Shown: positions 44,185-52,586 of the stretch, one piece after another
Numbering within the stretch: position 1 is the first letter of the stretch
Layout of the letters: every line of letters begins with the position of its first letter
Assembly (NCBI RefSeq): GCF_000347035.1
Contig: NZ_ANIJ01000018.1
Coordinates: 1-64,000, forward strand
Direction of reading: 5' to 3'
DNA: 64,000 bases
DNA from: Leptospira sp. B5-022
Lineage (GTDB): Bacteria; Spirochaetota; Leptospiria; Leptospirales; Leptospiraceae
The notes under the pieces: model-generated
What the model saw: only the letters and a program-made list of their open reading frames with translations
What the model was told of the DNA's origin: nothing
Databases searched by the model: none
Translations under genes and position numbers: made by a program

Positions 44185-45046
44185 ATAATAAATACTTTAA
44201 GGCCCGCTCGGTATCTCCATGAAACAGATACATAAGAGAAAGATCAAGCGCGTCCTGTGCTTCCGGAGCTTCGAAATCCTGAGGATTTTCTTTAGAAAGA
44301 GTGAGTTTATCCTTAAATTCATCCAATTTTTTTCTGGTTAGCACTTCCAGATTATCAAAGAAAACTTTTTCTTCCGGTTTCGGCTTTTGTTTTGCCGCTT
44401 TGATGGATTCATTGAATTGTACGAATCCTTGGGCGGTTGTAGTTACTTTCTTAAGAGTCTCGAATGATTGTTTATAATTTCCAAGTTTTACATGGATCTC
44501 CGTCATTAGGATTTCCATTCTTGGATCGTTCGGATTGATCTGGATCGCAGTGTTCGCGGCCGCTAAAGCTTGTTCCCATTTTTCAGTATCAAAGTAGATG
44601 GTAGCTAGAGCTGCATAAGCTGTTTTATTTTTAGGATCTAATTTGATCGCATTCTTTAGATATAACTCCGACTTGTCCGGGCGATCTAGTTGTTTATAAC
44701 AGTAAGCAAGGAGAAGATGAGAGTTTAGATATTTTTTATTTAGCTCCAATGAACTTTTAAGAGCCTTAACTGCCGCATCCAAACTTCCTAGTCGATAAAG
44801 CTCCACTCCCAGGTTATAATAAAGCTCGGTAGTTTTTCCAAGTTCGAGAGCCTTTTGGTAGGTTTTGATCGCTTTCTCAGAATCTCCGGTGCGAGAGTAA
44901 AGTGCCCCTAGGTTCAGATAAGCCTTTTGGAATTTGGGATTCATTCCCAAAATTTCAGTATATATCTTGGCCGCCTGGGAGATTTTCCCGTCTTTTTCGA
45001 GTTTTAAAGCCTCGTTGAACTTACGTTTGATATCGGCCTCGGTCAT
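44138..45046 (-). CDS. TPR-repeat protein, cytoplasmic
   Basis: About 302 aa from ATG 45046 (MTEADIKRKFNEALKLEKDG); a TTG at 45073 would add nine residues. No signal peptide. Consensus TPRs fill residues about 5-200: AYLNLGALYSRTGDSEKAIKTYQKALEL, ELYYNLGVELYRLGSLDAAVKALK, AYAALATIYFDTEKWEQALAAA. The C-terminal 100 residues are less regular. A scaffold role is general to TPRs; partners are unknown. It ends inside the lipoprotein TPR gene (47 bp overlap), which suggests the two are made together. Divergent from rlpA. Confidence 0.75.
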   Translation of the reverse strand: MTEADIKRKFNEALKLEKDGKISQAAKIYTEILGMNPKFQKAYLNLGALYSRTGDSEKAIKTYQKALELGKTTELYYNLGVELYRLGSLDAAVKALKSSLELNKKYLNSHLLLAYCYKQLDRPDKSELYLKNAIKLDPKNKTAYAALATIYFDTEKWEQALAAANTAIQINPNDPRMEILMTEIHVKLGNYKQSFETLKKVTTTAQGFVQFNESIKAAKQKPKPEEKVFFDNLEVLTRKKLDEFKDKLTLSKENPQDFEAPEAQDALDLSLMYLFHGDTERALKYLLYAQKNLQENPTSEAG

Positions 45047-45149
45047 ATCCGGAATATCGACTAAAATTCCCAAGAAAACAACCTGAAAAAAACTTCAGGT
45101 AAAATGTAAAAACCTCCGAAAATAAAACATAGAAAGACAGAGGTCCGAA

Positions 45150-46052
45150 ATGAAACAGATAGCCGCTATCTTCGCGTTGATAACAGTCACTGCTTGCGCT
45201 TCTTCTGAAACTAGAAGAAGTATCAGCGCGTCCGGAGATCCTTCCGAAATATTTTTTGAAAAAGAAATCGTTCCTATGGACCAAGAGTCCAAAAGAGATC
45301 TGGTATTGGCTAAGAACTCTTCCGCTTCCAGAGGATTAGATGATCTTCTCGCGGATAATAAACCGGTAAAAGCCACTACACCTTCTAGACAACAATCAGG
45401 TTCTACGGGAGAATTCGACGAGGTTGGATATTCTTCCTGGTATGGTCCTAAATTTCACGGTAAGCCGACTGCTAGCGGAGAAATTTTCGACAAAACCAAA
45501 CTAACTGCAGCTCATCCAAGCCTTCCTTTAGGTTCGGTGGTTCGAGTTAAGAACCTGGAAAACGATAAAGAAGTTTTAGTAAAAGTAAACGATCGCGGGC
45601 CTTTCGTAAAAGATCGGATCATCGACCTTTCCGAAAAAGCGGCAGAGAATTTGGAATTCAAAGATGTCGGAATTGCAAGAGTTGGTCTCACCGTAGTTAG
45701 CAAAGGTGGAGCAGTAGAGTCGGAAGATATGGAAGGTCTGGAAGATGAAGAAGCTCTTCTGAAAGAGAACAAGCCCGAAAGGCTCACCCCTAAAAAGGCC
45801 GTAACTCCCGCTCCACTAGTGAAGGGAGCTCCAAAAGGACAAACTGTCCAAGTTGGAGTTTTCAGAAACAGCAGACTTGCCGAGGATTACAGAAAAAATC
45901 TTTCTGCGGAGTACGGCGAGAAAGTATATTTATTTGAAAGAGACGGTATGTTTGTTCTTCAAATGGGTGATTTTATGGATCGCGCAAAAGCGGATCTTCT
46001 AAAATCAAAATTAAAAGAAGATGGAGTGGATTGTTTTATTCCTAAAAAATAA
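45150..46052 (+). CDS. rlpA: RlpA-like septal lytic transglycosylase with SPOR domain
   Basis: A 300-aa lipoprotein (signal MKQIAAIFALITV, lipobox T-V-T-A-C, Cys16). The double-psi beta-barrel has GYSSWYGPKFHGKPTASGE (about 92-110), AAHPSLPLGSVVRV and VNDRGPFVKDRIIDLS (about 147-162), and the C-terminal SPOR domain spans about 228-300 (QTVQVGVFRNSRLAEDYRK). RlpA cleaves denuded peptidoglycan glycan strands at division sites in some bacteria, and SPOR binds those strands. Both hallmarks are present. It lies divergent from the TPR pair and ends before two strong hairpins. Confidence 0.85.
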   Translation: MKQIAAIFALITVTACASSETRRSISASGDPSEIFFEKEIVPMDQESKRDLVLAKNSSASRGLDDLLADNKPVKATTPSRQQSGSTGEFDEVGYSSWYGPKFHGKPTASGEIFDKTKLTAAHPSLPLGSVVRVKNLENDKEVLVKVNDRGPFVKDRIIDLSEKAAENLEFKDVGIARVGLTVVSKGGAVESEDMEGLEDEEALLKENKPERLTPKKAVTPAPLVKGAPKGQTVQVGVFRNSRLAEDYRKNLSAEYGEKVYLFERDGMFVLQMGDFMDRAKADLLKSKLKEDGVDCFIPKK

Positions 46053-46078
46053 AACTCTCATTCGGTCTCTGTTTTGAA

Positions 46079-46134
46079 GAGGGGGAGGACCCCCCTCTCC
46101 GGGGAATAGTTTGGCTCTAGACCCCGGAGCCAAA
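46079..46134. terminator. Two hairpins between convergent genes (bidirectional terminator)
   Basis: A first hairpin is GAGGGGG (46079-46085) and CCCCCTC (46091-46097) with a 5-nt loop. A second pairs TTTGGCTC (46110-46117) with GAGCCAAA (46127-46134), followed by AAGTTTT. TCCGGGG at 46098-46104 can also pair with CCCCGGA at 46122-46128, so alternative folds exist. They lie between rlpA (+) and a lipoprotein gene (-). Confidence 0.75.
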
Positions 46135-46139
46135 AAGTT

Positions 46140-46406
46140 TTAATTCCTATGAGCCCTGCAACCTTCTAATTTCATTCTGCTAGCACATAGAGTTTTCGCC
46201 AACTGAACGTAAGCAGGAAGACAGGTACCGGTTCCTTGTCCGCAAGCCGGATCCGCTATCAAAAGAATAGTAAAACAATCATCGTAACTTTTCAGATCAT
46301 CAGAGCAAAGATCCTCATGGTTCACTAAGATCCCGCAATCTGAAAAGGAATATAGTAGGATTGTAGAAAAACAAACTAGAAAAAAAGTCCTTACTTTCGA
46401 CTTCAT
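46140..46406 (-). CDS. Small Cys-rich lipoprotein (88 aa)
   Basis: A signal (MKSKVRTFFLVCFSTILLY) with a lipobox-like S-F-S-D-C (Cys24) precedes a short mature part with six more Cys (DLC, DDC, DPAC, GTC, TLC, EGC), enough for three disulphides. Asp at -1 is tolerated in some spirochaetal lipoboxes. No family recognised. GAGGG sits 3 nt before the ATG. Cysteine pattern and codon use support a real gene. Confidence 0.6.
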   Translation of the reverse strand: MKSKVRTFFLVCFSTILLYSFSDCGILVNHEDLCSDDLKSYDDCFTILLIADPACGQGTGTCLPAYVQLAKTLCASRMKLEGCRAHRN

Positions 46407-46492
46407 AAACCCTCGACCGCAAAAGCGGCTAACGAATATAGCCCAAAGAATTCGGAAGAAAGTCAGTTTGTCAAAAAAAAACTTTCCGGAAA

Positions 46493-47206
46493 TTAGATCC
46501 CGTCGCCATGAATGAATTCGTTCAGTTCGTTGTCTCGGTCTTTTGCAGAGGATTTTTTCTCTTTCAGATTGGATTTTGCGTACAGTTCGTTTACTTCTCT
46601 CTGCAAAGTATCTATCTTTTCGACCAGAATGGAAAAAACCCTTGCGACAGGGTCCGGAAGTTCCCCATGATCCAGCATTCTTTCTCCCTCTTTTCCGAAA
46701 TCAACTTTGGAACGGACTACTTTTCCAGGAACTCCGACAACAGTACAGTCAGCCGGAACATCTCTCAGTACGACAGAACCGGCGCCAATCCGAACATTAT
46801 GTTCTATTACTATGTTTCCTAAAATTTTTGCTCCGGCTCCCACGACCACATTCTCTTTTAACGTCGGGTGTCTTTTGCCGCTTTCTTTACCGGTTCCGCC
46901 CAAAGTTACACCTTGCAGGATCAAACAACCTTTTGCTATTTCTGCGGTTTCTCCTATGACCACACCTTGACCATGATCTATAAAGATCCCAGGTTCAATT
47001 TTTGCACCAGGATGGATATCGACTCCGGTCAAAAATCGAGCGAAAGTATTGATCATTCTGGGAAATAAGGGAACTTTGATCCTATATAAAAAATGAGCCA
47101 GGGAGTGGAACCAAAGCGCGTGTAACCCCGGATAACATAAAATAACCTCTAAATAGGATTTGGCGGCAGGGTCGTTTTTTTTAATCGCTTTGATGTTCTC
47201 GAACAA
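46493..47206 (-). CDS. cysE: Serine O-acetyltransferase
   Basis: A 237-aa left-handed beta-helix acetyltransferase with the CysE-type N-terminal helices (SYLEVILCYPGLHALWFHSLAH, about 17-38), then TGVDIHPGAKIEPGIFIDHGQGVVIGETA and GGTGKESGKRHPTLKENVVVGAGAKILG, with hexapeptide turns to about residue 165. It makes O-acetylserine from serine and acetyl-CoA for cysteine synthesis. The catalytic His-Asp region (FIDHGQG) is present. The C-terminal 60 residues are a charged coiled tail. Confidence 0.92.
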   Translation of the reverse strand: MFENIKAIKKNDPAAKSYLEVILCYPGLHALWFHSLAHFLYRIKVPLFPRMINTFARFLTGVDIHPGAKIEPGIFIDHGQGVVIGETAEIAKGCLILQGVTLGGTGKESGKRHPTLKENVVVGAGAKILGNIVIEHNVRIGAGSVVLRDVPADCTVVGVPGKVVRSKVDFGKEGERMLDHGELPDPVARVFSILVEKIDTLQREVNELYAKSNLKEKKSSAKDRDNELNEFIHGDGI

Positions 47207-47343
47207 ATGTTTATCCCGGTTCTTCTTTTGATCCGTCTTAAAAACTAGCTGATCGATAGATAGACAGTCGATAGAAGAATAATGTTATATTTCGTTATGA
47301 ATAAGCCTGAATTTATAGTTCGATATGTAAAGGAGGAATCATT

Positions 47344-47394
47344 TTGAGAGAGGACTTGAGTCGGATTCTACGGGGAAAGGGTATAAAAAATTGA
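47344..47394 (+). CDS. Leader peptide ORF coupled to the S2P gene (16 codons)
   Basis: TTG at 47344 with a strong AAAGGAGG at 47329-47336 (7-nt gap) opens 16 codons (MREDLSRILRGKGIKN) and stops at TGA 47392-47394. This stop overlaps the TTG start of the next gene at 47391-47393. The SD is the best in this neighbourhood and points at the leader, not at the protease gene. Such an ORF could couple or attenuate translation of the downstream protease. Too short to judge by composition. Confidence 0.5.
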   Translation: MREDLSRILRGKGIKN

Positions 47395-48335
47395 ACAGAC
47401 CGACTTACGGATGGAATGTACTTCTTTTCGTTCTTACTTTTTTCACCTTAACATTTCAGGATGATATATTCAAGATCCCATATTTAAACTCGGCGACAAT
47501 ATCGGAAATCTTTCGGATCAGGATTCCCTATTCTTTTTCTCTTCTTGGAATTCTTTTTTGTCATGAGATGGGGCATTACTTCGCCGCCAGATATTATGGG
47601 ATCAAGACAACTCTACCGTATTTTTTGCCGGTTCCATTTTCTCCCGTAGGCACAATGGGTGCTGTGATCCGTATCAAAGATCCGATCGCCAATAAAATCC
47701 AATTATTCGATATTGGGATCTGGGGACCCGCTATGAGTCTTGTTCTTTCGATACCATGTCTTGTGATCGGATTATATAATTCTCAATTAGTTTCTCTGGC
47801 GGAAAGAACTACAATCTTACAAGCTCACCCGGGACTCATGGACATCCATTTTGGAGACAGCATTTTTACATACGTTTTATCCCAGAAAATATTAGGTCCT
47901 TTTGATCCTTCTCTATTTACTGTAGAATATACTCCTTTGGCCTTTGCCGGTTGGGTCGGACTTCTGATAACTGCATTAAATCTTTTACCTTTCGGTCAAT
48001 TGGACGGTGGACATGTTATCTATTCCTTAGCGGGAGAAGGTTACAGAAAGTGGATCTATTATCTGTTTTCCGGATTTCTTTTACTCTCATTTTGGAATTA
48101 TTCGTGGATCTTATGGGGATTGCTCATCTATTACTTTATCCGAGTAGAACATCCTTTTGTCCCGGATGCTCCTTATCCAATCGGCAAATTTAGAAAGATA
48201 TTTGGCTGGGGTATGTTATTATCCTTCCTGCTTATTTTTCCGGTTTCTCCAATCACTGTCGTATCCTCTTCCGGGGCTAAGACCAGTCTAGGAGAGGATC
48301 TCTGGAATTTTCTACTCGAAGTATTTGCAAAATGA
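47391..48335 (+). CDS. Site-2-protease-like (M50) membrane protein
   Basis: A 314-aa protein with about six to eight membrane helices. The zinc motif HEMGH is at about residues 58-62 (LFCHEMGHYFAARYYG) and the distal ligand region NLLPFGQLDGGHV at about 198-210, both typical of intramembrane S2P metalloproteases. Its layout resembles the EGY1/cyanobacterial branch. Such enzymes cut membrane-anchored regulators, e.g. anti-sigma factors. The start is TTG 47391 within the leader stop; the gene ends in an ATGA overlap with the propeller gene. Confidence 0.82.
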   Translation: MNRPTYGWNVLLFVLTFFTLTFQDDIFKIPYLNSATISEIFRIRIPYSFSLLGILFCHEMGHYFAARYYGIKTTLPYFLPVPFSPVGTMGAVIRIKDPIANKIQLFDIGIWGPAMSLVLSIPCLVIGLYNSQLVSLAERTTILQAHPGLMDIHFGDSIFTYVLSQKILGPFDPSLFTVEYTPLAFAGWVGLLITALNLLPFGQLDGGHVIYSLAGEGYRKWIYYLFSGFLLLSFWNYSWILWGLLIYYFIRVEHPFVPDAPYPIGKFRKIFGWGMLLSFLLIFPVSPITVVSSSGAKTSLGEDLWNFLLEVFAK

Positions 48336-49777
48336 GAAAATTGATCGTTCAAATTTTCATCCTACTCTTGCTGATCATCTCTCTTTCTATCCATTCACAA
48401 GAAGAAGGTGACGTAGACATACAATTGACCGAGAATCCATACGGCCTTTCCTATGACGGAACGAATTTTTGGTTCGCCGATAGTAAAAGGAGAGCGATCA
48501 TTCGTGTGGATCCAAGCGGTAGGCAAGAAGCTTTTAATTTAGGTATTCCGTTCATTGCCGGCTTAAATTTCGATCCGAGAGAAGGGAAACTTTTCGTAGC
48601 GAGTAAAAGGGTCATTCTAAAAGTAGAGCCGAACACAGGTGGAGTTACGGAACGGATACAGGTCCCGATTGATAAGATAGGTGGGATTGCAAACTTCCAA
48701 AATTATCTGTATATTCTCGATTCGGACACCGGAAAGGTCTCCGTGTATGATAAGGGAACCCAAAGTTTTTTCGGCGGTTTCTTAACCGATAGGTCCGAAC
48801 CGAAAGATATTTGTTTTGCAAGAGACAGTCTTTGGATCACGGATTCTTCCGATGGAAACGTTTATAGATATGATCCTACTAGCGGTAAGATCACCGGTTC
48901 TATTCGTTCTCCTTCTAAAGACATTAGAGGAATCGCAATCCTAGGAAGCAGGATTTACGTCGTCGATAGAACTACGCGAGAAGTCAAAAAGATCTCCTTT
49001 GTGGAAACGGATCGATTTCTTGCTTCCGGCGAGGCGACTTATCTTATCAACGTAAAGATCAAATATTCTCTGGATGAGACGACTCTAATAGGTGGAGTTT
49101 TGGGACTTCTTCCTCCTCCCACCACGGAACACCAAAGGATACGAAATCTAAAAACCAAGGACCCTAAATTTAAAGGCGATATGGTAATGGGAGTCCGTGC
49201 TCTTTCTAAAAAATTAGGAATAGACGACCCGAAAGGTCCGCAAACCTTAGAATACCATTTCGAAGCAAGAACGACTAATGTTAGATATTACGTCCTGGAC
49301 GACTTTCTCAAGAAAAAGGAGGAGATCCCTACCGACCTCGCGGCGTTCACCAAAAATCGTGTTTCCGTAAAAGAGAAAGCGGGGAATTTTTTCTTAGATA
49401 AAATTTTCGATGCAAGATTGTTCCGCTCCGATTGGGATAGTCTGAAAAAATCTCTATTAGACTCAGGTTTGCCTGTTCGCCCTGTCCGGAGTTTGGTATT
49501 TTCCGGATCTTCGAACCCTTCTTTCAGAGATACCTTGGATATATATATTCCAAGTTTCGGTTGGGTGCCATTAGCAAGTGTAAAACCGGAGAAGATCGAA
49601 TCATCTCGTGCTTACCAAAAAGGAGAAGATATGGTGGATCTATATCGCAGCGAGGCTTGGGCCGCTTTACCTTCTCCCATTTTATTCAAGGCGAAGGATT
49701 CCGAAATTTGGAAACCAATTCCTGCGGAGATAGAAGTTACACTTCTTCCTAAAGGAACGGATCTTTCTTCTAACTGA
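48332..49777 (+). CDS. Exported beta-propeller protein with transglutaminase-like C-terminus
   Basis: A 481-aa protein with a signal peptide (MRKLIVQIFILLLLIISLSI, cleavage near HSQ). Residues about 30-230 resemble NHL/SMP-30-type propeller strands (NPYGLSYDGTNFWFADSKRRAIIRVDPSG). The C-terminal GLPVRPVRSLVFSG and RDTLDIYIPSFGWVPLASVKP resemble the last half of transglutaminase-like domains, but the expected catalytic His is Asp/Arg here and no Cys stands before it, so it may bind rather than act. Coupled to the S2P gene by ATGA. Confidence 0.6.
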   Translation: MRKLIVQIFILLLLIISLSIHSQEEGDVDIQLTENPYGLSYDGTNFWFADSKRRAIIRVDPSGRQEAFNLGIPFIAGLNFDPREGKLFVASKRVILKVEPNTGGVTERIQVPIDKIGGIANFQNYLYILDSDTGKVSVYDKGTQSFFGGFLTDRSEPKDICFARDSLWITDSSDGNVYRYDPTSGKITGSIRSPSKDIRGIAILGSRIYVVDRTTREVKKISFVETDRFLASGEATYLINVKIKYSLDETTLIGGVLGLLPPPTTEHQRIRNLKTKDPKFKGDMVMGVRALSKKLGIDDPKGPQTLEYHFEARTTNVRYYVLDDFLKKKEEIPTDLAAFTKNRVSVKEKAGNFFLDKIFDARLFRSDWDSLKKSLLDSGLPVRPVRSLVFSGSSNPSFRDTLDIYIPSFGWVPLASVKPEKIESSRAYQKGEDMVDLYRSEAWAALPSPILFKAKDSEIWKPIPAEIEVTLLPKGTDLSSN

Positions 49778-49792
49778 AGGATTCTTGGCGGA

Positions 49793-51094
49793 TTAAAAAA
49801 ATTTTTTGTAAGCAACAACTCCGAGTGTTATCGCTCTTCCTAACATATAGGAGGAGAGGGAAAGCCAAAGTATATGATTATTGTTTTGGATCTTTCCCCA
49901 GTAAGCGATCGGAAAGAAAAACAAAATGGAACTGATGATCATTGAATTTCGAAGAATCTTACCTTCCGAGATCCCTAAGAAAAAACCGTCGAATATGAAT
50001 GCAAATGACCCGAAGAGCAATATTGGCGTTATCCAATAACCGTATTCTTTTGCAAGAGCGACAACAGGTTTAGATTTACTGAATAATTCGAATAAGAATT
50101 CTGAAGGAAGAAGGATCAGAATACAAAAAAACAAAGAGATCCCGAATCCGGAGACGAGGGCCATCTTTAAGATCTTTCTTAAACCTTCGGAGTTATTATT
50201 TCCTTTTAAATTTCCTGCGACAGTCTCCATTGCGATAGCAGCACCATCTATCCAGAATGCTCCAATCAAGATCAATTGATGAAGAATCGCATTTGCAGCC
50301 AAGGTCTCGGAGCCTAAGCTGGAGCTGTAATTTCTAAACAAACTGAATGTTGTAATCAAAAGTAAGGTCCGGATCATGATATCCGAATTCAAGGAGAGAA
50401 GAGAAGTATACCCTTTAACAGAAAAGATCCGGATCTCACGGTAGATTTGGAAAAAGCGGTCCTTCTCCTTGAATAATAATACAATAAAGAACGCTGACAT
50501 TAAGTATTGACTGATAGAAGTCGCGATCCCTGCGCCATACGCATTCCAATCTAAAAATAGAATAAACCAGATATTCAGTCCTATATTGACGACATTAGCG
50601 ATGACTGTTGCAACCAGAACAGTAGCACTTTTGGATCTTCCTAAGAACCATCCTGTGAGTACGAAATTGCTAAGAGTTGCGGGGGCACTGATGATCCTGG
50701 CCTTGAAATATTCTCCACCTGCGGATTTTACTTCCTTCTCCCCTTCTAAAACTGAAAATCCGAACTTTTCTAAATAAGTGCTTGCGAGTAGTATTAAAAT
50801 ACCGATCCCGACACCTAATAAAAGGGATCTTAAAAGTATCTGAAAGGATTCTTTGTAATTTTCATTTCCTTCTGCTTGAGCTGTAAGTCCAGTCGTGCTC
50901 ATTCTCAAAAAGGAAAATCCCCAGAACAAATAATCGAATAGTATGTTGGATAATGCCACTCCGGCTACGAATGTGTGTGATTCCAATTGACCAAGCACTG
51001 CAACATCGGCAAAGCTAGTCAGTGGTACAGTCAGGTTCGCGATTATATTAAAGAAAGTTAGGGTGAGAAATTTTTTTTCCAAAAGTAGAATCAA
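49793..51094 (-). CDS. MATE family efflux transporter
   Basis: A 433-aa membrane protein with about 12 helices. The N-terminal FNIIANLTVPLTSFADVAVLGQ and the repeat of the same pattern after residue 240 (LRNYSSSLGSETLAANAILHQL) match the MATE (DinF-like) fold. These transporters export drugs or metabolites in exchange for Na+ or H+. Substrate unknown. Its start overlaps the stop of the symporter gene by ATGA at 51091-51094, so both are made from one transcript. Confidence 0.87.
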   Translation of the reverse strand: MILLLEKKFLTLTFFNIIANLTVPLTSFADVAVLGQLESHTFVAGVALSNILFDYLFWGFSFLRMSTTGLTAQAEGNENYKESFQILLRSLLLGVGIGILILLASTYLEKFGFSVLEGEKEVKSAGGEYFKARIISAPATLSNFVLTGWFLGRSKSATVLVATVIANVVNIGLNIWFILFLDWNAYGAGIATSISQYLMSAFFIVLLFKEKDRFFQIYREIRIFSVKGYTSLLSLNSDIMIRTLLLITTFSLFRNYSSSLGSETLAANAILHQLILIGAFWIDGAAIAMETVAGNLKGNNNSEGLRKILKMALVSGFGISLFFCILILLPSEFLFELFSKSKPVVALAKEYGYWITPILLFGSFAFIFDGFFLGISEGKILRNSMIISSILFFFPIAYWGKIQNNNHILWLSLSSYMLGRAITLGVVAYKKFF

Positions 51095-52401
51095 ATACCC
51101 TGTCGTTTTCTATCATCTATACTTTGGAAAACATTGCAGGCAACTAAATCGCCGGTTACATTGACGGTGGTCCTACACATATCCAAGATACGATCCACTC
51201 CCAAGATAATACCGATCCCCTCGGTTGGAACTCCGACACCTGCCAAAATAGATGCAAGGATCACGATACCAAGTCCGGGAGTGCTTGGAGTTCCGATCGA
51301 AGCTACTACGGTTGCGATGAGTACGAATGCAAGGTTTGTTGCCGTTAATTCTATCCCATAAACCTGTGATAAAAATACCGTGGCGACTGCTTGGTAAAGT
51401 GCAGTTCCGTCCATATTCACCGTGGCTCCCAAAGGAAGAATAAACTCTGCGATCTTTCGGGAAACGCCCATCTTCTCTATTCCGGTTTTTAAGGAAAAAG
51501 GAAGAACAGCGGCAGAACTAGAAGTGGAGAACGCGAGCAGTTGTACCTCGCCTGCTTGCTTCAAAAACCAAATAGGGCTCTTTCTTGCCACAAGTGCAAG
51601 TATGATCGAATACATGAAGAGCATTATGGTTAAGCCGCCAAGCACAGTGATAAAATAAACTCCCAAACTTAATAAAACTTTCAGACCTATTTTTGCGGTG
51701 ATCTGCGCAATTAGTCCGAAGACTGCAAAAGGTGCGATCTTCATGGCCCATTGAACGAATACCATACTGGTCTTAAATATCGCTTGGAATACGGGAAGAA
51801 CGTACACAGTACTTTGCTGTTCTATAGAAAGGATAGCAATACCAACCAAAAGAGCTAATAAAACTACTCCTAACATATCTCCGTTTGCAAATGTTTGGAA
51901 TGGGTTTCTAGGAAGGACTGAGAGTATTAACTCTGGGACCTTCTCTATTGAAACACTGTCCGAGGTTTCGGAAACTTTGCTCGGGACCTGCACTCGCGGG
52001 ATACCGGCAGGATCAACAAAACTTCCGGGCTTGATCGTACTTGCTAAGACCAATCCGATCGAGACCGCTAATATCGTGGTAAATACGAAGTATAAGAACG
52101 CCTTTAATCCGAAACTTTTCAGATTCTCGAGTGTTTCACCGGCATGTATCCCTAGTACAATGGAGCAAAAGACTAAAGGGATCATGATGATCTGCAATAA
52201 GATCAGGAAAAAATGGCCCGGAAGCCCTAACCAAGAAACGATAGGCGTCGAATATTCTATGGTTACTAAGGAATTTTCCGGACTTAGATAAAGGCCCGTT
52301 AAAAGTCCGGATACCAAACCTAACAAAACTCTGAACCAGAGTTTCTCTAAAGGAAGAAATCGAATAACATTCGGAAGGTTTCGGTTCGGCTCAACGGACA
52401 T
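51091..52401 (-). CDS. Dicarboxylate/amino acid:cation symporter (DAACS family)
   Basis: A 436-aa transporter of the GltP/DctA type. Visible motifs are LLAFSTSSSAAVLPFSL (Ser-rich HP1 region), ATVNMDGTALYQAVATVF (the NMDGT motif) and GTPSTPGLGIVILASIL (HP2), followed by GVDRILDMCRTTVNVTGD with the substrate-binding Asp/Arg/Thr/Asn. It imports glutamate, aspartate or C4-dicarboxylates with Na+ or H+. It sits upstream of a MATE gene with overlapping codons; the pairing is unusual but no shared substrate is evident. Confidence 0.92.
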   Translation of the reverse strand: MSVEPNRNLPNVIRFLPLEKLWFRVLLGLVSGLLTGLYLSPENSLVTIEYSTPIVSWLGLPGHFFLILLQIIMIPLVFCSIVLGIHAGETLENLKSFGLKAFLYFVFTTILAVSIGLVLASTIKPGSFVDPAGIPRVQVPSKVSETSDSVSIEKVPELILSVLPRNPFQTFANGDMLGVVLLALLVGIAILSIEQQSTVYVLPVFQAIFKTSMVFVQWAMKIAPFAVFGLIAQITAKIGLKVLLSLGVYFITVLGGLTIMLFMYSIILALVARKSPIWFLKQAGEVQLLAFSTSSSAAVLPFSLKTGIEKMGVSRKIAEFILPLGATVNMDGTALYQAVATVFLSQVYGIELTATNLAFVLIATVVASIGTPSTPGLGIVILASILAGVGVPTEGIGIILGVDRILDMCRTTVNVTGDLVACNVFQSIDDRKRQGI

Positions 52402-52586
52402 ACTCGACAGAATAGGAGTCGCATTCTTATTTTTCTATTGATTTTTCCCTTTTCAAAATGATAGTGAAGGCTTTAGCCGATTTTTTACCGATTCTGAAGA
52501 TGTATTCCGGAACCGGTAAACTAAAAATAAAAGATTCGGTTTGAAGTCAGTTTCGATCATCGGCGTTCGAGTGCCTACAGGAGTTT

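Noticed and set aside
46508..46970. Three plus-strand ORFs (104, 138, 87 aa) over cysE
   Set aside because: All read antisense through the hexapeptide repeats of cysE and have no RBS.
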